Below the pieces are notes generated by a model that did not search any database, was not told where the DNA came from, and saw only the letters and a list, made by a program, of their open reading frames with translations. Positions 27,502 to 37,574 of a stretch of DNA of 64,000 bases are shown piece by piece; within the stretch, counting starts at the first letter, position 1, and the number at the start of each line of letters is the position of its first letter. The stretch is from Microbacterium sp. MYb54 (GTDB taxonomy: Bacteria; Actinomycetota; Actinomycetes; Actinomycetales; Microbacteriaceae): assembly GCF_002979515.1 (NCBI RefSeq), contig NZ_PCPA01000006.1:124001-188000 (forward strand). Direction: 5' to 3'. Made by a program: the position numbers and the translations under genes.

Positions 27502-28350
27502 GTGCGCATCCGGCTCGACATCGCCTACGACGGCACCCACTTCCGCGGGTGGGCGAAGCAACCGACGCTGCGCACAGTGCAGGGCACGCTGGAGGCCGCC
27601 CTCGCTCGAATCGTGGGCTCCGACGTGCAGTTCGTCGTCGCCGGCCGAACCGATGCCGGCGTGCACGCGAGCGGGCAGGTCGCGCACGTCGATCTCGACG
27701 AGAAGCAGTGGTCTCGCATCGAGGCCAGACAAGGACGCGCACCGCTGGAGCCCGCCGAGACCATCGCCGGCCGCATGCGCGGCGTGCTCGGGGCCTATTC
27801 CGACGTCGCGGTCACCCGAACGTCCATCGCTCCCGACGGCTTCGATGCACGGTTCTCCGCCGTCTGGCGCCGCTACCGCTACCGTCTCGCCGATGCGCAG
27901 GCCGGATTCGATCCGCTGCGCCGCCACGACACGACCACCATCCGCGGTCGCCTCGACGAACGGGCCATGGATGCCGCCGCCCGCACCCTCATCGGGCTGC
28001 ACGACTTCGCGTCGTACTGCAAGCCCCGCGAGGAGGCGACGACGATCCGCACCCTGCTCGACTACCGCTGGGAGCGCGACGCCGAAGGCGTGCTCGTCGC
28101 GGAGGTCAAAGCCGATGCGTTCTGCCACAGCATGGTGCGTGCTCTCGTCGGCGCCTGCGCGGCCGTCGGGGAGGGGCGCCTCGACGTCGACGACCTCGTG
28201 GTCCTGCGCGACGCCGTGACGCGTACCAGCGAGTTCAAGGTGCTGGCGGCGCGCGGACTGATCCTCACCGAGGTGGGGTACCCCGTCGATGAGCTGCTCG
28301 CGGCGCGGGCGACGCAGACCCGCGCACGCCGTGACGGAGCGAGCAGCTGA
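27502..28350 (+). CDS. truA: tRNA pseudouridine(38-40) synthase TruA
   Basis: 282 residues with the catalytic Asp51 in GRTDAGVHA and the usual TruA layout (RIRLDIAYDGTHFRGWAKQ at the start). It converts uridines 38, 39 and 40 of the tRNA anticodon arm. The GTG start lies 6 bases after TAGGCT (27490-27495), without a Shine-Dalgarno sequence, so a leaderless transcript is likely. In most actinobacteria truA follows rplQ; here it stands upstream of a hypothetical gene. Confidence 0.95.
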   Translation: MRIRLDIAYDGTHFRGWAKQPTLRTVQGTLEAALARIVGSDVQFVVAGRTDAGVHASGQVAHVDLDEKQWSRIEARQGRAPLEPAETIAGRMRGVLGAYSDVAVTRTSIAPDGFDARFSAVWRRYRYRLADAQAGFDPLRRHDTTTIRGRLDERAMDAAARTLIGLHDFASYCKPREEATTIRTLLDYRWERDAEGVLVAEVKADAFCHSMVRALVGACAAVGEGRLDVDDLVVLRDAVTRTSEFKVLAARGLILTEVGYPVDELLAARATQTRARRDGASS

Positions 28351-28351
28351 C

Positions 28352-29275
28352 ATGACCGCGCCGACCGGCGACCGGCCGAACGCCTTCGCGGCGGCTCTGC
28401 GGGCGGCGGTCTCCGAGCGCGGCATCACCCTCGCACGTCTGCGGCAACAGCTCGCCGACGATGGCAACGCCGTATCCATGGCGACGCTCAGCTACTGGCG
28501 ATCGGGAGCCCGGCAGCCGGAAGGTGCGCAGTCCCTGGGCGTGGTCGAGGGCATCGAGGATCGCCTTCGACTTCGCCGCGGTCATCTGAGCGCACTGCTC
28601 GGCCCTTCCGCTCGGCTCGGTGCCGTGCCGCCGCCGCGGCTGCCGTTCGACGAGGAGCGCGAGAACCGCGAGACTGCGGAGACGTTGGCCGCCCTGCGAT
28701 CCTCACCTCAGGACGTTCTGCGAGATCTCTCCACCCAGATGACTGTGCAGGTGGGCGCGGAAGGCGCGGTGGAGAGCATCGTCATGCGATCTCTCGTCCA
28801 GGCGACCCATGGCATCATCACCGAGCTCCCGCTCGTCGACGTCGCTCCCGAGGAGACGGAGGCGCTCTCCGTCATCTCGGACGTCGTCGGCGGCCGCATC
28901 GACAGGGAGTACCTGCACCCGGGGCGTCTGCTCTCCGGCGTGGTGATCGCGCTCGACGAGCCGATCACCGTCGGAGACACGACCCTCGTCGAGTTCACCG
29001 AGACGTTCCCGCCCGGGTACCCGCCGCGGCAGTCGGCGTGGCACGCGACCTCGCGTCCGGCACGCGAGACCCTCATCTGGGTGCGGTTCCATCCGGACGC
29101 GCAGCCGAGCTGGTGCGAGGAGTACGTGGAGACGGAAGACGACTACGTGTGCGTGATGCGGTCGGTGCGCAGCGGATCCGTCCATGTGTCCCGTCATGGA
29201 TTCGGCCCTGGCGTGCTGGGCATTCGCTGGGGGTATGACGGCGATCCGGAGCCGGGACACAGCAGGGACGAGTAG
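28352..29275 (+). CDS. hypothetical protein with N-terminal HTH-like region
   Basis: 307 residues, starting 1 base after the truA stop and probably co-transcribed. Residues 8-70 resemble an XRE-type helix-turn-helix (FAAALRAAVSERGITLARLRQQL ... TLSYWRSGARQPEG), followed by acidic and beta-rich segments without known motifs. A DNA-binding regulator of unknown target is the most likely description. No membrane helix. Confidence 0.6.
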   Translation: MTAPTGDRPNAFAAALRAAVSERGITLARLRQQLADDGNAVSMATLSYWRSGARQPEGAQSLGVVEGIEDRLRLRRGHLSALLGPSARLGAVPPPRLPFDEERENRETAETLAALRSSPQDVLRDLSTQMTVQVGAEGAVESIVMRSLVQATHGIITELPLVDVAPEETEALSVISDVVGGRIDREYLHPGRLLSGVVIALDEPITVGDTTLVEFTETFPPGYPPRQSAWHATSRPARETLIWVRFHPDAQPSWCEEYVETEDDYVCVMRSVRSGSVHVSRHGFGPGVLGIRWGYDGDPEPGHSRDE

Positions 29276-29287
29276 CGTAAGACGGTC

Positions 29288-29956
29288 ATGAAGGTCATCT
29301 CGTACAACCTCCAGAAGCATCGAGCGGCCGGCGAGCTCGCGGCCCTCGTTCGCGAGCACGACCCCGACATCCTCTGCCTGCAGGAGTGCGACGTCCCGGA
29401 GTTACCCGCGCAGATCGGCGACCTCGTGCTGGCTGACGCCACCCAAGGGAATCGGCTCGGGCTCGCGCTGTTCCATCGCGCGAGCAGGTTCCACCTGCAC
29501 TCGATCCGCATGCTCGGTCTCAAGAAGTCGCTGCACGACCGCATCGCGAAGCCGGCGCACGAGCGCGTGCTCGGGGCGCGGCTGCGCGACATCGACGACG
29601 GCCAGGACTTCATCGTCGCCTCGTTCCACGCCGCTCCGCTGACGGCGTTGAACTCGCTGCGACGCCACCAGATCCGCGCCGCGCTCACCGAGCTGGCAGC
29701 GCTCGGGGAGGGGCTGCCGCAGCTCATGGTGGGGGACTACAACTACCCCATCTTCAAAGAGAACCTCGGTCAGGCCGTGCGCGACCACGGCTACGCGCTG
29801 TCTCTCAGCGACGATCACACCTACACGCGCTACCGGGTGTTCCGTGGGCACTACGACTTCGCCACCTCGACCGGATTCGAGATCGAACGCATCACGACCC
29901 TGCCGCAGGGAGCGAGCGATCACCGTCCGATCCTCGTCACGGTGAAGCCCGACTGA
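29288..29956 (+). CDS. endonuclease/exonuclease/phosphatase family protein
   Basis: 222 residues. The metal and catalytic motifs of the EEP fold are visible: VISYNLQKHR at the start, CLQECDVPE (metal Glu), VGDYNYP (catalytic Asp-x-Asn) and a C-terminal SDHRPILVTV (catalytic Asp-His). The family includes DNA-repair nucleases, sphingomyelinases and phosphatases. Length and lack of signal sequence suggest a cytoplasmic enzyme. TAGCGT lies 10 bases before the ATG. Confidence 0.88.
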   Translation: MKVISYNLQKHRAAGELAALVREHDPDILCLQECDVPELPAQIGDLVLADATQGNRLGLALFHRASRFHLHSIRMLGLKKSLHDRIAKPAHERVLGARLRDIDDGQDFIVASFHAAPLTALNSLRRHQIRAALTELAALGEGLPQLMVGDYNYPIFKENLGQAVRDHGYALSLSDDHTYTRYRVFRGHYDFATSTGFEIERITTLPQGASDHRPILVTVKPD

Positions 29957-29965
29957 GCCGGTGGT

Positions 29966-29995
29966 TTGGGCATCAGGCGTCGGGTGGCGTATGAT
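29966..29995 (+). promoter_or_regulatory. promoter of rplM-rpsI
   Basis: TTGGGC (29966-29971) and TATGAT (29990-29995) are separated by 18 bases, in front of a roughly 140-base untranslated leader. The leader (about 30003-30140) contains no protein-coding gene I can support and no riboswitch I recognise. Confidence 0.6.
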
Positions 29996-30140
29996 CTCTC
30001 TTTGGTGCCTTTCCCGTTCGCGGTGAAGGGGCATCGTCCGAACGTGAGCCCTCCACTGGCGTGTTCCTCCCTGTCGGGAAGAACCACCCCGGAGTGGGAT
30101 TCACGAACTTCTCCGTTCGACACAAGAAAGCAGCACTATC

Positions 30141-30587
30141 GTGACGCGCACTTACACCCCCAAGGCTGGCGAAGTCCAGCGCGACTGGGTCGTCATCGAC
30201 GCCACCGACGTCGTTCTCGGCCGTCTGGCTTCGCACGCCGCTACGCTCCTGCGGGGCAAGCACAAGCCGACCTTCGCCAACCACATCGACTCGGGTGACT
30301 TCGTCATCATCGTGAACGCAGAGAAGGTCGCGCTCACCGGTCAGAAGCTCCAGAAGAAGCTGGCCTACCGCCACTCCGGTTACCCGGGTGGTCTGAAGTC
30401 GGTCACCTACGCCGAGCTCCTCGAGAAGAACCCGGTCCGCGCTGTCGAGAAGGCCATCCGTGGCATGCTCCCCAAGAACAGCCTCGGCCGCCAGCAGCTC
30501 TCGAAGCTCAAGGTCTACGTCGGTGGAGAGCACCCGCACGCCGCTCAGCAGCCGCAGACGTACACCCTCGACCAGGTCGCCCAGTAA
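30141..30587 (+). CDS. rplM: 50S ribosomal protein L13
   Basis: 148 residues starting with GTG. The conserved core [20 protein letters not shown] and the HSGYPGG patch are characteristic of L13, an early assembly protein of the large subunit. Followed by rpsI after 27 bases, as in nearly all bacteria. Confidence 0.98.
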   Translation: MTRTYTPKAGEVQRDWVVIDATDVVLGRLASHAATLLRGKHKPTFANHIDSGDFVIIVNAEKVALTGQKLQKKLAYRHSGYPGGLKSVTYAELLEKNPVRAVEKAIRGMLPKNSLGRQQLSKLKVYVGGEHPHAAQQPQTYTLDQVAQ

Positions 30588-30614
30588 GCGCCGTAAAGAC
30601 TTAAGGACATACTC

Positions 30615-31100
30615 GTGGCTGACATCCAGGACACCACCGAAACCCCGCAGAACTTCTCGACGTCGACTCCCGAGACCGACGTGGTCGAGGCGGCTCCCCG
30701 CCCCGTCCTCAGCGTCCCGGGCGCCGCTGTCGGCCGTCGCAAGCAGGCCATCGCCCGCGTGCGCATCGTCCCCGGCTCGGGCACGATCACGGTCAACGGC
30801 CGCACGATCGAGGATTACTTCCCGAACAAGCTGCACCAGCAGCTGATCAACGACCCGTTCACGGTGCTGAACCTCACCGGTGCATACGACGTCATCGCAC
30901 GCATCTCCGGTGGTGGCCCCTCGGGCCAGGCCGGTGCGCTTCGTCTCGGCATCGCCCGTTCGCTGAACGGCATCGACGAGGAGAACAACCGTCCGACTCT
31001 GAAGAAGGCCGGCTTCCTCTCGCGCGACGCTCGCGTCAAGGAGCGCAAGAAGGCTGGACTCAAGAAGGCCCGCAAGGCGCCTCAGTACTCGAAGCGTTAA
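30615..31100 (+). CDS. rpsI: 30S ribosomal protein S9
   Basis: 161 residues with GTG start. An acidic N-terminal extension of about 35 residues, typical of actinobacterial S9, precedes the family core ([18 protein letters not shown]). The C-terminus ends SKR, which reaches the P-site tRNA. Co-transcribed with rplM. Confidence 0.98.
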   Translation: MADIQDTTETPQNFSTSTPETDVVEAAPRPVLSVPGAAVGRRKQAIARVRIVPGSGTITVNGRTIEDYFPNKLHQQLINDPFTVLNLTGAYDVIARISGGGPSGQAGALRLGIARSLNGIDEENNRPTLKKAGFLSRDARVKERKKAGLKKARKAPQYSKR

Positions 31101-31114
31101 GGTCCACTGCTCCG

Positions 31115-32473
31115 ATGCCGATCTTTGGCACGGACGGTGTGCGAGGACTCGCCAATGGCGTCCTCACCGCCGATCTTGCGCTCACCCTGGCCCAGGCGAC
31201 TGCTGTCGTCCTGGGCCAGGGGCGTACTGCGGAGGCTCGCAAGTCAGAAGGCAAACGACTCCTCGCAGTGGTCGCCCGCGACCCCAGGGTGTCCGGGCAC
31301 TTCCTGACCGCAGCCGTCTCCGCAGGGCTCGCCTCCTCGGGCGTCGATGTGCTCGAGGCGGGGGTCATCCCCACACCCGCGCTGGCCTTCCTCGTCGCCG
31401 ACCGTGACGCCGATTTCGGCGTGATGATCTCGGCGTCGCACAACGCCGCGCCCGACAACGGCATCAAGATCTTCGCTCGCGGGGGCCGCAAGCTTCCCGA
31501 CGTCGTCGAACAGCGCATCGAAGAGGCGATGGCCGGCGAGATGCTGCGCCCGACGGGTGCCGGTGTCGGTCGCATCGACCGGTTCTCCGACGCGGAGGAT
31601 CGCTACGTCGTGCATCTCCTCGGCTCGCTGCCGAACCGCCTCGACGGCATCCACGTGGTGCTGGACTGCGCCCACGGCGCAGCGTCAGGCGTTTCTCCCG
31701 AGACGTTCCGCGATGCGGGCGCCGAGGTCACGGTCATCGGGGCAGACCCCGACGGCTGGAACATCAACGACGGCGTCGGCTCGACGCACCTCGACAACCT
31801 CGCAGAGGCTGTCGTGCGTCTGGGGGCCGACATCGGCATCGCCCACGACGGTGACGCCGACCGCTGCCTGGCTGTGGACGCCGAAGGCAAGCACATCGAC
31901 GGCGATCAGATCATGGCGATCATCGCTGTGTCGATGAAGGAGCGCGGTCACCTCACCGACGACACCCTCGTGGCGACCGTGATGAGCAACCTCGGTCTGC
32001 ATGTCGCGATGCGTGAGCACGGGATCACGGTGCGTCAGACCGCGGTCGGCGATCGCTACGTCCTCGAAGACATGAACGAGGGTGGCTACGCCCTCGGCGG
32101 CGAGCAGTCCGGTCACGTCATCATGAGCGAGTACGCGACCACCGGCGACGGCATCCTCACCGGCCTCCACCTGGTGGCCGAGATGGCACGTCAGAAGAAG
32201 ACGATCGCCGAGCTCGCCTCGGTGATGACCATCTACCCGCAGGTTCTCATCAACGTGCGCGATGTCGACAAGGACCGCGTCGCAGACGACGAGGTCGTGC
32301 AGCAGGCCGTGCGCGAAATCGAGACCGAGCTGGGCGATTCCGGACGGGTGCTGCTGCGCAAGTCCGGCACCGAGCCTCTGGTGCGGGTCATGGTCGAGGC
32401 TGCCGACGCGGAGTCCGTGCACGCCTACGCCGGACGCCTTGCAGAGGTCGTGCAGGAGCGCCTCGCGCTCTGA
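31115..32473 (+). CDS. glmM: phosphoglucosamine mutase GlmM
   Basis: 452 residues. Active-site phosphoserine 108 lies in ISASHN, the metal loop DGDADR is near 243-248 and the sugar loop GGEQSGH near 328. It makes glucosamine-1-phosphate from glucosamine-6-phosphate for peptidoglycan precursor synthesis; glmS, which makes its substrate, lies 3 kb downstream. It starts 14 bases after rpsI and is probably in the same transcript. Confidence 0.97.
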   Translation: MPIFGTDGVRGLANGVLTADLALTLAQATAVVLGQGRTAEARKSEGKRLLAVVARDPRVSGHFLTAAVSAGLASSGVDVLEAGVIPTPALAFLVADRDADFGVMISASHNAAPDNGIKIFARGGRKLPDVVEQRIEEAMAGEMLRPTGAGVGRIDRFSDAEDRYVVHLLGSLPNRLDGIHVVLDCAHGAASGVSPETFRDAGAEVTVIGADPDGWNINDGVGSTHLDNLAEAVVRLGADIGIAHDGDADRCLAVDAEGKHIDGDQIMAIIAVSMKERGHLTDDTLVATVMSNLGLHVAMREHGITVRQTAVGDRYVLEDMNEGGYALGGEQSGHVIMSEYATTGDGILTGLHLVAEMARQKKTIAELASVMTIYPQVLINVRDVDKDRVADDEVVQQAVREIETELGDSGRVLLRKSGTEPLVRVMVEAADAESVHAYAGRLAEVVQERLAL

Positions 32474-32490
32474 CGCCTGAAGTGCTTCGG

Positions 32491-32526
32491 AAACGGCCGG
32501 TCGCTGATCTCAGCGGACGGCCGTTT
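32491..32526. terminator. bidirectional terminator overlapping the AraC gene end
   Basis: AAACGGCCG and CGGCCGTTT flank a nested CGCTGA/TCAGCG hairpin, giving a long stem with A and T runs at its feet. It terminates glmM on the plus strand and the AraC gene on the minus strand, and overlaps the last codons of the latter (stop at 32510). Confidence 0.8.
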
Positions 32527-33427
32527 CGCGTTCTTCGCTGCGGTGCGCGCGAAGTGCCCGCGGCGTCGTGCCGTAGTCGTCGTCGAGTGCGCGGCGCAGA
32601 CTCATCGGCGAGTGGAATCCCGCACGCTGCGAGATCTGCTCGATGCTCAGCACGTCGAATCGGCTGTCGATCAGAAGAGACTTGGCCAGGCGTGCGCGCT
32701 GATGCCGGATCTCGCCCGCCACGCTGTTCTCCGCCTCGGCGAAGACCAGCTGAAGCTGACGCAGTGAAGACTGCACCTCACGGGCGACCAGCGTCGGGTT
32801 CAGAGCGGGGTCACCGCACTGCTGCGCGATGACCGCCACGGCTCGGTCGCGCAGCGCAGCCCTCGGGGAGCGCTGACCGGAAGCCGCGCCGACACGGTCG
32901 AGCAGGATCGCACCGCTCATCTCCACGATCAGGTGCTCGATCGCATACCGTTCGATCGACGTCGCCGGGTCATCGGTGTCGAGGATCTGCTCGATGAAGG
33001 CCTGCATCGCCCGATCCAGTGGCCGACGTTCGGTGAGGATCCAGGCGACAGTCGGCAGAGCAGCGACGAAGGCCCCCAGCGCGGCGCGAGGAACGTAGGC
33101 GGCTGTCACGCGCCAGGCGCCTTCGCAGCGCACGTGGTGGGTGACCCCTGGCGCGGCGAGGACGACTCCGCCCTCGATCTGCGTCCACGGCCCGTCCGGT
33201 GTCTTCGTCGACAGTCCTGCTGCGTCGACGAACGCGAAGACGGCGTGCTCGGGGTGAGCCGTCGTGGTGTCGATCGCCAACTCGGTGGTGGTGCCATGCA
33301 GTGACAGCAGGATCACCGGGCCCGGCGTCCGCTCCAAGGCGTGAAGCGGCGAGCGGGCGCCGACGGCGCGGACGCCGTGGGCGATCAACTCCGCAGTGCT
33401 GATCTCTCTGATGTTGCCTTGACCCAT
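32510..33427 (-). CDS. AraC family transcriptional regulator
   Basis: 305 residues. The N-terminal half is a cupin-like ligand domain of the AraC_binding type (beta-rich, VILLSLHGTTTEL ... GGVVLAAPGVTHHV). The C-terminal about 100 residues hold two HTH motifs, the second reading IEQISQRAGFHSPMSLRRAL. The start at 33427 follows GGGGGG by 6 bases; the frame runs 15 codons further upstream. The target genes are not obvious, as both neighbours are housekeeping genes. Confidence 0.88.
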   Translation of the reverse strand: MGQGNIREISTAELIAHGVRAVGARSPLHALERTPGPVILLSLHGTTTELAIDTTTAHPEHAVFAFVDAAGLSTKTPDGPWTQIEGGVVLAAPGVTHHVRCEGAWRVTAAYVPRAALGAFVAALPTVAWILTERRPLDRAMQAFIEQILDTDDPATSIERYAIEHLIVEMSGAILLDRVGAASGQRSPRAALRDRAVAVIAQQCGDPALNPTLVAREVQSSLRQLQLVFAEAENSVAGEIRHQRARLAKSLLIDSRFDVLSIEQISQRAGFHSPMSLRRALDDDYGTTPRALRAHRSEERETAVR

Positions 33428-33605
33428 GCAGCACCCCCCGACGCTGATGACCGTGGGGACGACACCGACCATGGCCGGTGCTCGCCGGGCTCGTTCCTCA
33501 CCGACCAGCGGATGATGCGGACGGGGAAGTGCTCGCTTCGTCAGAGGATACCGGCGCGGACGGGGAAGGCAACAGTGCCTCTTGCGTCGGGCTCCCTGTC
33601 GCTCT

Positions 33606-34550
33606 TCAGCTTCGAGTATCGCTCCACTTCAGCTGCTCGATGTATCGCAGCAGCACGCCTTCGCGCAGAGCCCATGGGGACACTTCCAGCTCGTCGATCT
33701 GCAGCGCGGTCATCGCCGCGTGCAACGACACCGCAGCGGCGACGATCTGGAACGTCCGGTCCGGCGTGATGCCCGGCAGCTCCTGCCTGGCTGAGGCAGG
33801 GAGGCGCGCGAGCCGCGGGATCCAGGAGCCGAGTGCTGGCCGAGGCAGCAGCATCCGTTCGCTTCCCGACCATCCGGGCACCGGGTAGCCGACCAGTCGA
33901 GCGAGCGAGCGGATCGCCTTGGACGATCCGACGACGTGGTCGGGGCGGGGGAGTGCTGCGAACGGGGGCAGTACTGCCGCGAGAGTGGTCTCGGCGTGGG
34001 CGCGCAATCGCTCGACGTCGACCTCGCCTGGAGGATCGTTCGGCAGGAACTGCACGGTCATGCGTCCTGCGCCGAGGGGTACGGATGCCGCGGCGTCGGG
34101 CATCTCCTCGGCCCCTGCCGCGATCTCCAAAGAGCCGCCGCCGATGTCGAGCAGCAGGATCTGCCCGGCAGACCAGCCGAACCAGCGGCGTACCGCGAGG
34201 AACGTCAGCTCGGCTTCGGTCTCGCCGTCGAGCACCTGCAGGGGCTGACCGAGGGCTGCTTCGATGCGGGCGATCACGTCTGCACCATTGCGTGCATCGC
34301 GAACGGCGCTCGTCGCCGTCGCGAGCAATGCGTCGACGCGCTCGCTCTCGGCGACGCGGCGCGCTTGGGCGACCGCGACTTCGAGTGCGACCACGCCCTC
34401 CTCGGAGATCGAGCCGTCAGGTGCGAGGTAGCGCATGAGGCGCAACACCGTCCTGTCGCTGGTCGTCGCGAGCGGACGTCCACCTGGGCGGACATCGGCC
34501 GCCAGCATGTGGACGGTGTTGGATCCGATGTCGAGGACTCCTAGGCGCAC
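33606..34550 (-). CDS. Ppx/GppA family phosphatase
   Basis: 314 residues of the ASKHA fold. It starts [13 protein letters not shown], the phosphate-1 loop, and has [12 protein letters not shown] as phosphate-2 loop. Such enzymes hydrolyse polyphosphate or pppGpp. The GTG start at 34550 lies 6 bases after TATTCT (minus strand), so the transcript is probably leaderless; an upstream frame to 34607 overlaps the coaA promoter. Divergent from coaA. Confidence 0.9.
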   Translation of the reverse strand: MRLGVLDIGSNTVHMLAADVRPGGRPLATTSDRTVLRLMRYLAPDGSISEEGVVALEVAVAQARRVAESERVDALLATATSAVRDARNGADVIARIEAALGQPLQVLDGETEAELTFLAVRRWFGWSAGQILLLDIGGGSLEIAAGAEEMPDAAASVPLGAGRMTVQFLPNDPPGEVDVERLRAHAETTLAAVLPPFAALPRPDHVVGSSKAIRSLARLVGYPVPGWSGSERMLLPRPALGSWIPRLARLPASARQELPGITPDRTFQIVAAAVSLHAAMTALQIDELEVSPWALREGVLLRYIEQLKWSDTRS

Positions 34551-34556
34551 GGGAAG

Positions 34557-34580
34557 AGAATACTCGCCCCCCGATACGAT
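34557..34580. promoter_or_regulatory. back-to-back leaderless promoters of ppx and coaA
   Basis: TATTCT on the minus strand (34557-34562) is 6 bases before the GTG of the phosphatase gene at 34550. TACGAT on the plus strand (34575-34580) is 7 bases before the coaA GTG at 34588. The two start codons are only 37 bp apart, so both promoters overlap each other's -35 region. Confidence 0.6.
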
Positions 34581-34587
34581 GTACTCC

Positions 34588-35532
34588 GTGACCACCGCCG
34601 ACCCCACGCTGCCGCTGTCGCCCTACCGGGAGATCGGCCGCGCAGAATGGGCTCGGCTCGCGGCCGGGCTCGATCAGCCGCTCACCGAAACCGAGGTCGT
34701 GGAGCTCCGGGGCATCGGGGACCGCCTCTCCCTCACCGAGGTGCGCGAGGTGTACCTTCCGCTGAGTCGGCTGCTCAGCCTGTACGCGACTTCGACGAAG
34801 CGCCTCGGTGCCGCGACGTCGTCTTTCCTCCAAGAGGATGACACCACGACGCCGTTCGTCGTCGGCGTCGCAGGATCCGTGGCGGTGGGCAAGTCGACGA
34901 TCGCGCGTCTGCTGCGCGAGCTCATGAGCCGCTGGCCGGGGACGCCCCGGGTCGAGCTGGTCACCACCGACGGGTTCCTGTACCCGAACGCCGAGCTCGA
35001 GCGTCGCGGGATCATGGACCGCAAGGGATTTCCCGAGTCGTACGACCGCCGTGCGCTGATCGATTTCCTCACCGAGGTGAAGAGCGGCGCCACCGAAGTG
35101 CGCGCCCCGTTCTACTCCCACATGCGATATGACATCGTGCCGGACGCCAACGTCGTGGTGCGTCGCCCCGACGTCGTGATCGTCGAGGGACTGAACGTGC
35201 TGCAGCCGCCGCCGGCTCCGAACGACGTCGCCGTCAGCGACCTGTTCGACTTCTCGATCTTCGTCGACGCCGACACCTCGCACATCGAGAAGTGGTACGT
35301 CGACCGCTTTCTTGCATTGCGCCAGGCCGCGTTCAGCAACCCCTCGTCGTACTTCAACGTGTTCGCGCACCTCACGGACGAGGAGGCGATCACCACGGCG
35401 CTCGGGTACTGGAACGAGATCAACATGCCCAACCTCGTCGAGAACGTGATGCCCACCAGGCATCGTGCGCGTCTGGTGCTGCGCAAGGGCGCGGACCACG
35501 ACGTCGAGACCGTGCTGCTGCGCAAGCTCTGA
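34588..35532 (+). CDS. coaA: type I pantothenate kinase CoaA
   Basis: 314 residues. The Walker A motif GSVAVGKST is near residues 95-103, and the core [11 protein letters not shown] of the PanK-I family follows. It phosphorylates pantothenate in the first committed step of CoA synthesis. The GTG at 34588 is chosen for its leaderless position; the ATG at 34579 would add three residues and lies inside the presumed -10 region. Confidence 0.96.
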   Translation: MTTADPTLPLSPYREIGRAEWARLAAGLDQPLTETEVVELRGIGDRLSLTEVREVYLPLSRLLSLYATSTKRLGAATSSFLQEDDTTTPFVVGVAGSVAVGKSTIARLLRELMSRWPGTPRVELVTTDGFLYPNAELERRGIMDRKGFPESYDRRALIDFLTEVKSGATEVRAPFYSHMRYDIVPDANVVVRRPDVVIVEGLNVLQPPPAPNDVAVSDLFDFSIFVDADTSHIEKWYVDRFLALRQAAFSNPSSYFNVFAHLTDEEAITTALGYWNEINMPNLVENVMPTRHRARLVLRKGADHDVETVLLRKL

Positions 35533-35632
35533 CACGGCTCGCAAGCGCACCGATGCGGTCCGGTCGATGATCGACGGTGCCTCCCGAGAATGTACGGACG
35601 GCTCCCAAAAATTCCGGCTTACTCTTGACCGC

Positions 35633-37480
35633 ATGTGTGGAATCGTCGGATACGTGGGCCCGCGCCCCAGCCAGGACATCCTTCTCGCCGGCCTCGCCCG
35701 CCTGGAGTATCGCGGGTACGACTCTGCGGGAGTGGCCGTCATCGACGGCGGCGGCTCGCTCGGGATGCGCAAGAAGGCGGGCAAGCTCGCCGTGTTGCGT
35801 GACTCGCTCGCCGACGCGCCGCTCCCCGATGGGTCGACCGGCATCGGACACACCCGCTGGGCGACGCACGGTGGGCCGACCGACGGCAATGCGCACCCCC
35901 ACCTGGCCGACGACGACAAGCTCGCCGTCATCCACAACGGCATCATCGAGAACTTCTCCGCGCTGCGCGAAGAGCTGCTCGCCGACGGCGTCGTGTTCCG
36001 CAGCGAGACCGACACCGAGGTCGCAGCCGCCCTCCTCGGCCGGGCGTACGCCGACAACGGCGGAGACCTGCAGCTGGCGTTCCGCAGCGTCGTGAACCGC
36101 CTCGAGGGCGCTTTCACCCTGCTCGCGATGCATGAGGACCACCCTGGTCTCGTGGTCGGCGCCCGCCGCAATTCCCCGCTCGTCATCGGACTCGGCGAGG
36201 GGGAGAACTTCCTCGGCTCCGACGTCGCCGCCTTCATCGAGTACACGCGCAAGGCGCTTGCGATCGGTCAGGATCAGATCGTCTCGATCACCCCGGACGC
36301 CGTCACCGTCATGGACTTCGCCGGTACTCCGGTCGAGCCCGAGCCGTTCGACGTGTCGTGGGACGCCGCTGCTGCCGAAAAGGGTGGATGGTCCAGCTTC
36401 ATGGCCAAGGAGGTCGCCGAGCAGCCTGAGGCGGTCGCCAACACGATCCGCGGTCGCATCAAGGACGGCCAGGTCGTCATCCCCGAGCTCGAAGGCCTCG
36501 ACGAGCTCTTCATCGGCATCAACCGCGTCATCATCACAGCCTGCGGCACAGCGTCGTACGCGGCGCTCGTCGGCAAGTACGCGATCGAGCAGTGGGCGCG
36601 CGTCGCGGTCGACGTCGAGCTCGCGCACGAGTTCCGCTACCGCGATCCGGTCATCGGCGCCGACACCCTGGTGGTCTCGATCAGCCAGTCGGGCGAGACC
36701 ATGGACACGCTCATGGCCGTGAAGTACGCCCGAGAGCGCGGCGCGCGCACACTCTCCATCTGCAATACGCAGGGCGCGACGATCCCGCGCGAGTCGGACG
36801 CCGTCGTCTACACCCACGCCGGGCCCGAGGTCGCGGTCGCTTCGACCAAGGCGTTCTCCGCCCAGATCACCGCGCTGCTGCTGCTCGGTCTGCACATGGG
36901 CAGGGTGCGTGGTGCGGTGGCAGACGCATCGGTCGATGTCGCCGAGCTCGCGGCTCTTCCGGAGAAGATCGCGAAGGTGCTCGAGAGCGAGCACGAGCAC
37001 GTCACCCAGCTCGCCGGCTGGATGGCAGACACCCGCTCGGTGCTCTTCCTCGGTCGCCATGTCGGCTACCCGATCGCGCTCGAGGGTGCGCTCAAGCTCA
37101 AGGAGATCTCCTACATCCACGCCGAGGGGTTCGCGGCCGGCGAGCTCAAGCACGGCCCGATCGCGCTGATCGAGCCGGGGCAGCCGGTGTTCGTCCTGGT
37201 GCCGTCTCCGCGTCATTCGGCACTCGTGCACTCCAAGGTCGTCTCGAACATCCAGGAGATCCGCGCCCGCGGTGCCCGTGTGATCGTGATCGCCGAGGAG
37301 GGCGACGCCGCCGTGCTGCCGTTCGCCGACGAGGTCATCCACATCCCGCTCGCCGGTGCGATGTTCGAGCCGTTGCTCGCGGTCGTCCCACTCCAGATCT
37401 TCGCGATGGCTCTGGCCACTGCGAAGGGACTCGACGTCGACCAGCCGCGCAACCTCGCGAAGTCCGTCACGGTCGAGTAA
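35633..37480 (+). CDS. glmS: glutamine-fructose-6-phosphate aminotransferase GlmS
   Basis: 615 residues. After removal of Met1 the Cys at the N-terminus (MCGIVGYVG) is the glutaminase nucleophile. The C-terminal half has two SIS sugar-isomerase domains (ISQSGETMDT). It makes glucosamine-6-phosphate, the substrate of GlmM. TACTCT lies 7 bases before ATG and no Shine-Dalgarno sequence is seen, so it is possibly leaderless. I see no glmS ribozyme, as expected outside Firmicutes. Confidence 0.97.
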   Translation: MCGIVGYVGPRPSQDILLAGLARLEYRGYDSAGVAVIDGGGSLGMRKKAGKLAVLRDSLADAPLPDGSTGIGHTRWATHGGPTDGNAHPHLADDDKLAVIHNGIIENFSALREELLADGVVFRSETDTEVAAALLGRAYADNGGDLQLAFRSVVNRLEGAFTLLAMHEDHPGLVVGARRNSPLVIGLGEGENFLGSDVAAFIEYTRKALAIGQDQIVSITPDAVTVMDFAGTPVEPEPFDVSWDAAAAEKGGWSSFMAKEVAEQPEAVANTIRGRIKDGQVVIPELEGLDELFIGINRVIITACGTASYAALVGKYAIEQWARVAVDVELAHEFRYRDPVIGADTLVVSISQSGETMDTLMAVKYARERGARTLSICNTQGATIPRESDAVVYTHAGPEVAVASTKAFSAQITALLLLGLHMGRVRGAVADASVDVAELAALPEKIAKVLESEHEHVTQLAGWMADTRSVLFLGRHVGYPIALEGALKLKEISYIHAEGFAAGELKHGPIALIEPGQPVFVLVPSPRHSALVHSKVVSNIQEIRARGARVIVIAEEGDAAVLPFADEVIHIPLAGAMFEPLLAVVPLQIFAMALATAKGLDVDQPRNLAKSVTVE

Positions 37481-37499
37481 GCCCTTCTCCGAATCGCGC

Positions 37500-37534
37500 A
37501 AATGGCCTCGTTTCCACCGGAAACGGGGCCATTT
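37500..37534 (+). terminator. terminator after glmS
   Basis: AAATGGCC-T-CGTTTCC and GGAAACG-GG-GGCCATTT form a long hairpin with a short ACC loop, 20 bases after the glmS stop. The A and T flanks make it usable in both directions. Confidence 0.7.
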
Positions 37535-37574
37535 GGGCGATCTCAACCGGAAGCATGCTCGATAGGCTGAGCGA

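Noticed and set aside
35533..35632. glmS ribozyme upstream of glmS
   Set aside because: The 100-base gap is too short and lacks the ribozyme core; a leaderless start fits better.
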